DNA of 7,483 nt, taken from positions 1 through 7,483 of the forward strand of contig JAQGKC010000035.1 of the NCBI GenBank assembly GCA_028290305.1, in the 5' to 3' direction. The first letter of the stretch is position 1, and each line of letters opens with the position of its first letter. Source of the DNA: Bradyrhizobium sp. Lineage in GTDB: Bacteria > Pseudomonadota > Alphaproteobacteria > Rhizobiales > Xanthobacteraceae. Positions 1-6,017 of this stretch are shown here, in pieces. The notes under the pieces are model-generated. The model was given only the letters and a program-made list of their open reading frames with translations. It was not told the DNA's origin and did not search any database. Made by a program: the position numbers and the translations under genes.

Positions 1-53
1 TCGGGAAATAACGTGCTCTGACTGCGGTCATCGCCAACGACAAAGCGCGTCAT
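1..53 (-). CDS. IS1182-family-like transposase, N-terminal fragment cut by the window edge
   Basis: Read from an ATG at 53 on the minus strand, the frame gives MTRFVVGDDRSQSTLFP and is still open when it leaves the window at base 1. A GGAGGA Shine-Dalgarno lies just upstream of the ATG (plus-strand 58-63). The pattern of Arg-Phe, an acidic pair, Arg-Ser-Gln and Leu-Phe-Pro is the characteristic start of IS1182-type DDE transposases. That family cuts and re-joins the ends of its own insertion sequence. Only 17 complete codons are visible, so the catalytic DDE residues and the intactness of the element cannot be judged. The gene points away from the autotransporter, so one end of the insertion sequence should lie between 54 and about 219. 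The family call rests on N-terminal pattern recognition alone. Confidence 0.68.
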   Translation of the reverse strand, partial: MTRFVVGDDRSQSTLFP

Positions 54-219
54 CGAATCCTCCGCCAAATCACAGGAGAATCATATCATTGAGCGTCGTT
101 TTCACACAGCCTGGGTCAATCGCGTCGTTCTGACCCTGGGCCGACCACTTCCGGTCTACCCCGATAAATAGACATTCTCAGAGTCCGTCGGCATGTCTCA
201 AACGTGCCAAACTCGGAAG
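54..219. other. Gene-free spacer, probably containing one end of the insertion sequence
   Basis: This stretch separates the transposase start from the autotransporter stop. I see no credible gene in it. It should contain the transposase promoter and the terminal inverted repeat of the insertion sequence, but the matching repeat at the other end lies outside the window, so the boundary cannot be placed. The only visible structure is the inverted repeat at 113-136. No clear intrinsic terminator for the autotransporter is visible here. Confidence 0.35.
113..136. repeat. Short inverted repeat GGGTCA / TGACCC
   Basis: GGGTCA at 113-118 and TGACCC at 131-136 form perfect 6-base arms around a 12-base loop. 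CCTGGG or CTGGG flanks both arms in direct orientation (110-115 and 135-139). It lies 60-85 bases from the transposase start, where an IS end is expected. It could mark the IS/host boundary or an operator, or it could be chance, since 6-base arms are weak evidence. No T-run follows on either strand, so it is not a convincing terminator. Confidence 0.3.
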
Positions 220-3219
220 TCACCACGCGTAGCGCACGACGCCCTTGCCGGCGTAGGATTCGGTGACATCGGAGAACTCGCCCTCGAAGGTTGCCCCGGC
301 CGACCAGCCGTTCATCCATTTCATTTCGGCCGACGCCGTGACGAGCGCGGAGTTGGAGGCTTGCGCGGCGCCGTTGACGACGAACGAGGCGCCCGGCAGC
401 GTCTGGAAGGTGGCGCCGATCGAGCGGTCGGGATCGTAATCATGCGCCCAGGCGGCGCGGCCGCGCAGCGTGAGGATGCCGTTCGATAGGACAAAGGATT
501 TGTCGGTGCGCAGGCCGAGTTCGCTGCGCGGATCGGTGACGCTCTTGGCACCATCGGCCAGCGCAAACGTGTTGGCGCCTGACAGCGCGCCTTCCGCATA
601 GGCCGGCAGATCGAAGGTGGTGACCTGCGCCGCCGCGTAGGGCGTGAGGCCGACGCCGCCGGCCCACGACGTGACAAACCGATAGCCGCCTTCCGCACGC
701 CCGGAGAATGCGTTGGCGTTGAACTCCGCGCGCAAGTGATCGGCACCGGCGGCGGTGACGGTACGGTCGGTGGTGACATCCTGCCAGCCGTAAGCGAGGG
801 CCCCGGAGATGTAGGCCGGGCCGACGGTGTGGCGAATGAAAGCACCGGCCTGGAACAGGTCGGAGCGGCCGCTTCCTGATCCATTGACGCTGAAATTGGT
901 GCCGCCGCCCGCCAGTGCAAAGCCTGCGAGCGTAAACGGCGAGAAGCGGAAATCGGCGCCGGCGGCGGTGCCGAACACGCGCGAGGTCGCGCTGTTCGAT
1001 CCCAGCGCCGCATTGCCGTCGGTGGTTTGCGAACCGCCATAGCCCGCAGCCCACACGCTCCAGCGCTGCGCGAACGGATCGGCCATGACCGTCGCCTTGC
1101 GATAGATCGCGGCGTAGGCGTCGCGCTCGCTCTTGGTGCGAGGCTTCGCATTGTCATTCTCGTCGGCGAATTGCGGCGCGCCGCTCGACGAAGAAACGCC
1201 ATCGCCGCGCCCCTCGATGGACGGATCGGTCATCGTGCCCATGAACAGGTTCATCGCGTCGAACGTGGTCTGCTGCGACCCGGTCGCGGTCTCGCCGGAA
1301 ATCTGCGAAAGACCCCCGGATGTCAGCGCGCCGAACACCATGGGAATGCTCTTATTACTGTTAAAAAATCCGGTGATGGCGTTGCCAACCCGCTGCTGGT
1401 TGCCGCTCAGGCCAGTGGTTGGCGGCGCGACGAAGACCAGTGCGAGATTGAGGAAGACGTCGTTGGCGTCATAGCTCAGGCTCGACTTGAAGTTCGCTGG
1501 CAGATTGCTGTTGACAGGACCATTGAAGCTGCCGCTGACGCCGCCGGCGGCATTGAGGATGGTGTATTGCTTCGCGACAAAGGTTCCCGGCGCGAACGAA
1601 GCGTTCACCGTGGCGCCGCCCAGCGTCGCCACGCCCATGACGTTGGTGCGGTCGGCATTCGACGGCGAGACCTCCACCATGTAGCTCGCTGCCGCCGTGA
1701 ACGTCAGGCTGCCCTGCACGGTCAAAAGGCCGATCGAATTGCCCGGCGCCAGCGCGCCGCCGTTGATGGTGGTGTCACCGACGGTGCCGTTGCCGCCGAG
1801 CGTGCCGCCGGTGTTGATCGTGGTCAGCGACGACGACGCGATCGAGCCGTTGACCGAGAGCGTGCCGCCGTTCACGGTGGTCGTTCCGGTATAGGTGTTC
1901 ACTGCGGTGAGGACGAGGCTGCCTGCGCCGATCTTCTCCAGAGGCCGCGGCCCATTCAGCTCGGAAATAATACCTGCCTGCGTCGCATTGCCGGCAAGCA
2001 CCTGCAACTGCGTGTGATTGGAGTCGATCTGGATATGGTTGGCAAGGGAAATGCCGTTCGCATAATCCAGCACCGAGCCGGTGGTGGTGACAGCACCGGT
2101 GCCAAGCGCCGCGTTGTTCTCCACCCGCAGCGTACCGCCGGCAATCGTGGTCCCGCCGGCATACGTGTTGGCGTTGGTGAGGATCGTGGTGCCGGTGCCG
2201 AGTTGCTGGAACGTGCCCGTGCCGGAGATTTGGCCCGCGAGGGTGAAGCTGTCTGAGCGATTGACCGCCAACGTCGCATTATCAAGCACATTGCCGACGA
2301 TTGATCCGCTGGCGCCGCCGTTGCCGAGTTGCAGAATTCCTGCCGAGATTGTCGTTCCGCCGGTGTAAGCGTTATCGGCCGTGAGCGTCGTCGTGCCCCT
2401 GCCGTTCTGCTGCAATCCGCCGCTGCCGGAAATAACGCCGTCGAATTGGTAGGCGTTCGACCGGTTGAACGCCAACGTGCCATTGCTCGAGACGTCGTGC
2501 GTGATCGAGCCCGTCGTGCCGCCATTGCCAAGCTGCAAGGTCCCTGCAGCGATCATGGTGCCAGCATAGTCGTCGTTCGCTGTTAGAACCAAAGTTCCGG
2601 CGCCGGCCTTGGTCAGCACGCCCCCCGATAAGATGGCCTGATTCACCGTAAACGTGTTGTTGGCATCGGCGATGTCGAAGCCGCCGCCGTTTGTGCCCCA
2701 ACCGATGACGCGGGCGGTTGACGTGAAAGCTGTCCCGGTGATCTGCAGGGCGCCGCCATTGAAGGCGAGCGCACTGGCTGCACTACCCAGGTTTGCGTCG
2801 GCTGCAACTGACAATGTGCCGCCGTTCAAGATCGTTCCACCAGAATAGGTGTTGGTGGCCGTGAACGTGATGGTGCCGGTGCCGTTTTGCTCCACCACGC
2901 CGCTGCCGGAGATCAGGCCGCCGAAGCCATAGGTGTCCGAGCGGTTGAAGGCGAACGTCGTGTTGTTTGCCGCCGTGTTGTTTGTCATTGTCACGTTGCC
3001 TATGATCGAGCCGGTCGTGCCGCCGTTGCCGAGCTGGAGCGTGCCGGCTGCGATGGTCGTACCGCCGGTGTAGGTGTTGGCGCCGGTGAGGATCGTCGTT
3101 CCGGTTTCGGCGATCACTGAGCCATCCCCGCTAATTGGCGATCCAAAGACGTAGTTATTGGACGTGTGATTGAAGACGATGGAGCTGGCGCTATTGCCGA
3201 ACGTAATGTTGTTGTGCAT
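220..3219 (-). CDS. Autotransporter with PATR passenger and beta-barrel domain, 5'-truncated
   Basis: This is a type V secretion autotransporter, in which the C-terminal barrel sits in the outer membrane and exports the passenger to the surface. From Met at 3219, the first ~40 residues are passenger beta-strand sequence (NITFGN, YVFGSPISGDGS). Six passenger-associated beta-strand repeats follow, with cores such as LTGANTYTGGTTIAAGTLQLG. Next come a Gly/Thr/Asn-rich stretch (TINTGGTLGGNGTVGDTTING), a linker, and an autotransporter beta-domain covering about the last 280 residues. The barrel ends in VVRYAW, with the terminal aromatic residue expected for BAM-assisted insertion. The frame stays open to an ATG at 3291, but the 24 extra residues are antisense to the recombinase gene and look nothing like an autotransporter. 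There is no signal peptide, so the product should not be exported. I read it as a gene whose 5' end was lost or moved, although its ~1000 codons carry no other lesion. Adhesion is a typical role of this family but is not shown here. Confidence 0.88.
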   Translation of the reverse strand: MHNNITFGNSASSIVFNHTSNNYVFGSPISGDGSVIAETGTTILTGANTYTGGTTIAAGTLQLGNGGTTGSIIGNVTMTNNTAANNTTFAFNRSDTYGFGGLISGSGVVEQNGTGTITFTATNTYSGGTILNGGTLSVAADANLGSAASALAFNGGALQITGTAFTSTARVIGWGTNGGGFDIADANNTFTVNQAILSGGVLTKAGAGTLVLTANDDYAGTMIAAGTLQLGNGGTTGSITHDVSSNGTLAFNRSNAYQFDGVISGSGGLQQNGRGTTTLTADNAYTGGTTISAGILQLGNGGASGSIVGNVLDNATLAVNRSDSFTLAGQISGTGTFQQLGTGTTILTNANTYAGGTTIAGGTLRVENNAALGTGAVTTTGSVLDYANGISLANHIQIDSNHTQLQVLAGNATQAGIISELNGPRPLEKIGAGSLVLTAVNTYTGTTTVNGGTLSVNGSIASSSLTTINTGGTLGGNGTVGDTTINGGALAPGNSIGLLTVQGSLTFTAAASYMVEVSPSNADRTNVMGVATLGGATVNASFAPGTFVAKQYTILNAAGGVSGSFNGPVNSNLPANFKSSLSYDANDVFLNLALVFVAPPTTGLSGNQQRVGNAITGFFNSNKSIPMVFGALTSGGLSQISGETATGSQQTTFDAMNLFMGTMTDPSIEGRGDGVSSSSGAPQFADENDNAKPRTKSERDAYAAIYRKATVMADPFAQRWSVWAAGYGGSQTTDGNAALGSNSATSRVFGTAAGADFRFSPFTLAGFALAGGGTNFSVNGSGSGRSDLFQAGAFIRHTVGPAYISGALAYGWQDVTTDRTVTAAGADHLRAEFNANAFSGRAEGGYRFVTSWAGGVGLTPYAAAQVTTFDLPAYAEGALSGANTFALADGAKSVTDPRSELGLRTDKSFVLSNGILTLRGRAAWAHDYDPDRSIGATFQTLPGASFVVNGAAQASNSALVTASAEMKWMNGWSAGATFEGEFSDVTESYAGKGVVRYAW
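1790..3115 (-). repeat. Six degenerate PATR beta-strand repeats in the autotransporter passenger
   Basis: Within the autotransporter, a unit of the form G-x-G-T/S-x-x-L-T-x-x-N-x-Y-x-G-x-T-x-x-x-G-x-L occurs six times. Counted from the ATG at 3291, the copies lie near residues 63, 138, 230, 297, 365 and 455. Spacing is irregular, from 67 to 92 residues. Three copies continue into LQLGNGG with T/A and S-rich tails. LQLGNGGTTGSI is identical in copies 1 and 3 and nearly so in copy 4. The repeat is also clear in the DNA, for example 3020-3105 compared with 2313-2398. Such units build the right-handed beta-helix of the passenger, and copy number can change by unequal recombination. Confidence 0.85.
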
Positions 3220-3227
3220 ATTATATG
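3217..3227. promoter_or_regulatory. CATAT-T-ATATG palindrome between divergent genes; candidate recombination or operator site
   Basis: CATAT at 3217-3221 and ATATG at 3223-3227 are perfect inverted arms around one T. TGTGC flanks both sides in direct orientation (3213-3217 and 3226-3230). The palindrome's left CAT is the first Met of the truncated autotransporter frame, and the right ATG is the alternative recombinase start. It lies 19 bases upstream of the preferred recombinase ATG. Serine resolvases often act at an AT-rich palindromic core upstream of their own gene and repress it there, so a crossover site or operator is plausible. TATTAT at 3219-3224 could also be a -10 box, with TTGCCG at 3194-3199 as a poorly spaced -35 (19 bases). 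No second copy was found in the window. Confidence 0.35.
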
Positions 3228-3245
3228 TGCGAAATGGAGAGCGAT

Positions 3246-3791
3246 ATGGCGGTTTACGGCTACGCGCGGGTAAGCACCGATGGCCAATCATTGACGGCCC
3301 AATTGACTGAGCTGAAAGCCGCGAGATGCGAGAAGATATTTCAGGAGAAAATCAGCGGTGCTCGGTCTGACCGCAAGCAACTTGCGAGGCTGGTGGCGGT
3401 TCTCGCGAAAGGCGACGTATTGGTCGTCACCCGGCTCGATCGGTTGGTGCGATCAACGCGCGATCTTCTGAACCTGCTGGGAACTATCGGGGAAAAGGAG
3501 GCTGGCTTCAAATCGCTCAGAGATACGTGGGCTGACACTACGACGGCGCACGGTCGTTTAATGCTGACCGTGTTGGGAGGATTGGCGGAGTTTGAGCGAG
3601 AACTGATCCGGACCCGGACTGGCGAGGGGCGCGAGCGTGCGAAGGAGAGGGGCGTAATCCTGGGCCGAAAACCAAAGTTAACCGGACATCAGCGGCGCGA
3701 GGCCATCGCTCGCCGGGAGGCAGGTGAGGTGCTCACGGACATCGCTCGGTCCTACAACGTAAGCCACTCGACCATCAGCCGCCTGGCCTAA
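3246..3791 (+). CDS. Serine recombinase, resolvase/invertase family
   Basis: This is a 181-aa small serine recombinase, the usual length for Tn3-type resolvases and Hin/Pin-type invertases. The catalytic domain covers residues 1-125. The nucleophile is Ser10 in YGYARVSTDGQS, Arg8 precedes it, and TRLDRLVRS (62-70) supplies the conserved Arg/Asp/Arg cluster. GRLMLTVLGGLAEFEREL (103-120) is the dimer/synapsis helix region. A Gly-Arg-Lys-Pro linker leads into a C-terminal helix-turn-helix (about 147-181), whose recognition helix lies around NVSHSTISRL. All key residues are present, so it should be active. I prefer the ATG at 3246 because GGAG (3236-3239) sits six bases upstream and the protein then starts at the family's usual MAVYGYARVS. 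An ATG at 3225 would add seven residues without a good ribosome site. It is head-to-head with the truncated autotransporter. No transposase of its own is visible beside it, so whether it resolves, inverts or is a remnant passenger cannot be decided. Confidence 0.93.
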   Translation: MAVYGYARVSTDGQSLTAQLTELKAARCEKIFQEKISGARSDRKQLARLVAVLAKGDVLVVTRLDRLVRSTRDLLNLLGTIGEKEAGFKSLRDTWADTTTAHGRLMLTVLGGLAEFERELIRTRTGEGRERAKERGVILGRKPKLTGHQRREAIARREAGEVLTDIARSYNVSHSTISRLA

Positions 3792-3885
3792 CAGTAAACC
3801 AACAAATTATTCGGGCTGCGAGGGCCGCCAATGTGCCGAGTCATATCCGGCTGAGCGTCTGTGCAACGCTCTTAGAAGACTCATT

Positions 3886-4116
3886 TTGGACGATGGCTCG
3901 CCAGCCGTTGAACAAATAATGCAGCTCCAAGCCGACCTGTCAGTTGTGGAAGCTCTCATAGTTCAAGAGGAACACCGGTTGAATTTAATCGTCTATGCTC
4001 TGCATGACCTAAGCTCCGCAGACATTGCGACGCTGGCACGTAAGGGGATTCGGACGCGGCGTTGTGCGCCAAGCTGTTCCGCGCATTTGCAGCCCGATGA
4101 CAAGGTTGCAATCTAA
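3886..4116 (+). pseudogene. Remnant resembling the C-terminal tail of an Eco57I-type restriction-modification enzyme
   Basis: The frame reads ALRRLILDDGSPAVEQIM just before and after 3886, then an acidic helical stretch ending LNLIVYALHDLSSADIATLA, then unrelated Arg/Cys-rich residues to the stop. The pattern of Glu, three residues, Leu, then V-Y-x-L-x-x-L-s-x-x-x-I resembles the last helices of Eco57I/type IIG methyltransferase-nucleases, which commonly end like LVYELYGLTEEEI. There is no methyltransferase motif and no room for one. The frame has only a TTG (3886) or an internal ATG (3919) as starts, neither with a strong ribosome site, and it is open upstream into the recombinase gene. I read it as a 3' scrap left by recombination. 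The family resemblance is inferred from a short pattern, so this may be a chance or unknown small ORF. Confidence 0.35.
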
Positions 4117-4267
4117 TTCCCGAAAGTCGGCTCGGCGCGATGGAGCATACGATCAAGCCTGCCGAGGTTCAGTTACGACGGACTCACTGTCTTATTTCAG
4201 CAGGCGAACTGATTTCCAAACAGTGGTCTCAACCGAACAAAGACAGATGCGTGGCCGTGTTTGAGGA

Positions 4268-4292
4268 CGGGGCACTAGGCCCCGCCCTTTCT
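4268..4292 (+). terminator. Weak intrinsic-terminator-like hairpin
   Basis: CGGGGC (4268-4273) and GCCCCG (4279-4284) form a perfect 6-bp stem around ACTAG. CCCTTTCTT follows, an interrupted T-run in the plus direction. It could end plus-strand transcription coming from the recombinase side. The hairpin also contains the stop codon of the minus-strand HNH remnant, and on that strand it is followed by no T-run. The broken T-tract keeps confidence low. Confidence 0.3.
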
Positions 4293-4634
4293 TAAGTTCT
4301 CGCTTCGCCAAAGAGGCTGAAGGTTCCTGTAATGGCAAAGTCCGATCAATTCGTTCAGCGTATTGGCCGATGATAACGGCTTGATATGATCGACCTCCCA
4401 TTGCCGGTGACGCTCCCAGCACATGCCCGCGCGAAACCGAGCGGCGATATTGGTCACATAGCTCGGGACGCTCGTAGCGAACCGCGTTAGCGGGACTAGC
4501 GCGGCCCCTGAGGGCCATGCCAGTGCGGCGGAGACGTTGCGGTATCCTAAAAGGACGGGTCTCGATCGCCCCTCAGGCGCTCTCGCTGGCGCGCTTTGCC
4601 CGCATGGCAGGCGACGCGTTTTCGACCGATGCAA
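4275..4634 (-). pseudogene. HNH endonuclease-like C-terminal domain, probably an N-terminally truncated remnant
   Basis: The last ~60 of 119 residues are recognisable. ARFRAGMCWERHRQWEVDH is followed by IKPLSS, a short loop, and LCHYRNLQPLWRSENLRKGG. This matches phage- and island-borne HNH nucleases, where D-H (82-83) supplies the metal and general-base His. The Asn of YRNLQPLW (104) and the Asn-Lys-rich end (S-E-N-L-R-K-G) complete the beta-beta-alpha metal site. Such nucleases nick or cut DNA in phage packaging, homing or restriction. The first ~50 residues are Arg/Pro/Ala-rich and unlike this family, and no ribosome site supports the Met at 4634, so the original 5' end has probably been replaced. 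The recognisable domain spans 4275-4487. It is antisense to its neighbours, so it does not share an operon with them. Activity is doubtful. Confidence 0.52.
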
Positions 4635-4657
4635 TTAATGGATGCAATTGGGGTGCA
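4628..4657 (+). repeat. Direct repeats of GATGCAATT upstream of the NACHT gene
   Basis: GATGCAATT occurs at 4628-4636 and 4641-4649, one copy every 13 bases. A third partial match, GGTGCAT, follows at 4652-4658. The block lies about 50-80 bases upstream of the GTG start of the NACHT remnant, where a promoter or operator would be expected. Two same-face copies a little over one helical turn apart would suit a dimeric or tandem regulator. No convincing -35/-10 pair is visible between here and 4709. Confidence 0.35.
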
Positions 4658-4708
4658 TGGTTGTGCTAACTTGAATCCGCAAGCCAACAATATAAGAAGA
4701 GACTTTCT

Positions 4709-5656
4709 GTGCCGATTTATACGCCCGATTAGGATTTCATCGAACTCAATCGCACGTTCCACGAGTTGTCCGAACATGCAGGACAGAGCGACGATGTGGA
4801 TTTGTCGCAGGTCTTCCGTGTCAGAAGCCAACTGACATGGGCCGATGTTCTTAAAAATCCCCGCACCGTTGTCCTCTCCGAGGCTGGGTCTGGTAAAACG
4901 CAGGAGATCAGACACCTCGCAATGCGATTGCGAGCCGCAGCTGAACCTGCATTTTTCGTTCGGCTTGAACTGATTCCAGATGACTTTGACGTTGCTTCGA
5001 GGTTGGCACGATGGAAGAGTTCGAGAAATGGCTCGCTTCCGGCGAATGCCGGCTGGCTATTGCTCGATTCCGTTGATGAAGCGAGGCTGAAAAGTCCGCA
5101 CGACTTCGAACGAGCGATCAGGAAGCTAGGCAAGCTTATCAATAATGCCAAAAGCCGCCTGACGATAGTACTGACGGGGCGAACTCATGCATGGCGGCCG
5201 AAAACCGACCTCGAACTATGCGAAAAGCATATTGGCTTTCCGCCGCAAACGAAGGCTGTGGCTCCCGAACCAATTTTTGAATTGCTCCAACCTGACCGCG
5301 AGGATCCCGATGACTTCGATGAAATCTTAGAGATCGAGGAAAAGAACGAAGAGGTAAGTCCAAGGTTCAAGGTAGTCGCCTTGGACGACTTGTCCCGCAA
5401 ACAAGTCGCTGCCTTTGCATCTGCAAAGGGCATTCAAGGCGTTACTGCGTTCCAAGCCGCGATTGAGCGAGCTGATGCTTGGTCCTCCACAGCTCGTCCG
5501 CAGGACTTGGACGAAGTGACTGCGATGTGGCTGGAAAAGGGGCGCATCGGGACGCGTCTCGAAATCATGAAAAATAGCATCGATCGCCGCATATCGGAGC
5601 GCGATCAACTACGTGCCGGGGCCAGACCGATAGCCGCCCTCGTGGCGGTTCGCTGA
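4709..5656 (+). pseudogene. NACHT/STAND-type NTPase, amber codon at position 8 and C-terminal truncation
   Basis: From GTG at 4709 the frame reads VPIYTPD, then TAG (4730-4732), then continues without a break as DFIELNRTFHELSEHAG into the long open frame. AAGAAGAG (4693-4700) is a plausible ribosome site seven bases before the GTG. The first clean ORF starts only at TTG 4766. The NTPase core has a Walker A loop, LSEAGSGKT (GSGKT codons from 4886). It also has a Walker B strand with double acidic residues, WLLLDSVDEARL (about 5051-5086), and a following strand, IVLTGRTHAWRP, typical of NACHT proteins. Acidic EILEIEEKNEE and a helical segment follow. Proteins of this kind are normally far longer, with a C-terminal sensor or repeat region, and many NACHT proteins act in anti-phage defence. 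Here family-like sequence ends at about 5625 (ERDQLRAGARP) and the frame stops at 5656. A TAG from CAG (Gln) is the simplest explanation of codon 8. Function of the remnant is unlikely without readthrough or restart at 4766. Confidence 0.78.
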
Positions 5657-6017
5657 AGAGCTAAGTAACGGCCCCGGAGTTGAGAAATCAGTGGGCGCAC
5701 CCAATGAAAAGGCCGCAGGCATTGTCGCTCTGCAGCCTCCGGGCTCAAAATAGATTGGTGTTTAAAAAATTGATCCGCCAGCCCCGGTGACTGAACCATG
5801 ATCCGAGTTTAGTTGTGTTTGGAGTCTTAAGTGCAGTTCCGGCAAAGGAACACAGCGGCCGTTGCCACAAAGACACATGTTAGAAACTGGCGCATGCCTG
5901 TAGCCGATCGAAAGATCGGTCGCCACCAACTGAGGCGGCCTACATTGATGCCCGATCTGACCTTGCGCAGTCCGCGCGGCCAAAGTTAAATGGATCGATG
6001 AAACGCGAGGGGACAGC
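5657..6017 (+). other. Gene-free region ending in the cold-shock gene leader, with two hairpins
   Basis: No supported gene lies here. In the plus direction there are two compact stem-loops. GTTCC-GGCAAA-GGAAC is at 5836-5851, and CCGATC-GAAA-GATCGG is at 5904-5919. The second is a 6-bp stem (7 with a G-U pair) capped by a GNRA-type GAAA tetraloop. They are about 165 and 100 bases before the cold-shock start. Long structured leaders are known to regulate cspA-type genes with temperature, so these may be leader elements if transcription begins upstream of them. No clear promoter could be assigned. The left part holds the minus-strand terminator at 5707-5737 and the end of NACHT homology. Confidence 0.45.
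5707..5737 (-). terminator. Intrinsic terminator on the minus strand with no obvious gene
   Basis: Read on the minus strand, GGCTGCAG (5737-5730) pairs with CTGCGGCC (5718-5711), giving eight pairs including one G-T wobble. The 11-base loop is AGCGACAATGC, and TTTTCATT follows directly. This is a good intrinsic-terminator layout for leftward transcription. No credible minus-strand gene is visible just upstream (5740-6017), so it may end an unannotated RNA, belong to a deleted gene, or protect the NACHT region from antisense transcription. Confidence 0.45.

Noticed and set aside
1027..2256. Long plus-strand open frame of 409 codons opposite the autotransporter
   Set aside because: It is antisense to the clear PATR/beta-barrel gene. 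Its Arg/Gly/Ala-rich sequence has no domain pattern, and the open frame is a by-product of high GC content and repeated codons.
1790..3115. CRISPR-like regular repeats
   Set aside because: The repeats are degenerate, irregularly spaced, and in frame as PATR protein repeats. No short identical repeats with unique spacers exist in the window.
3220..3291. N-terminal extension of the autotransporter frame to the ATG at 3291
   Set aside because: The 24 added residues are the reverse strand of the recombinase coding start and resemble neither a signal peptide nor passenger sequence.
3792..4700. tRNA gene or attachment site flanking an integrated element
   Set aside because: No cloverleaf-like sequence or T-loop consensus was seen, and no direct repeat pair bounding the region could be found by eye.
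5831..5992. 53-codon GTG-started plus frame in the cold-shock leader
   Set aside because: It has no ribosome site, and its Arg-rich composition has no family pattern. The hairpins fit an RNA leader better.
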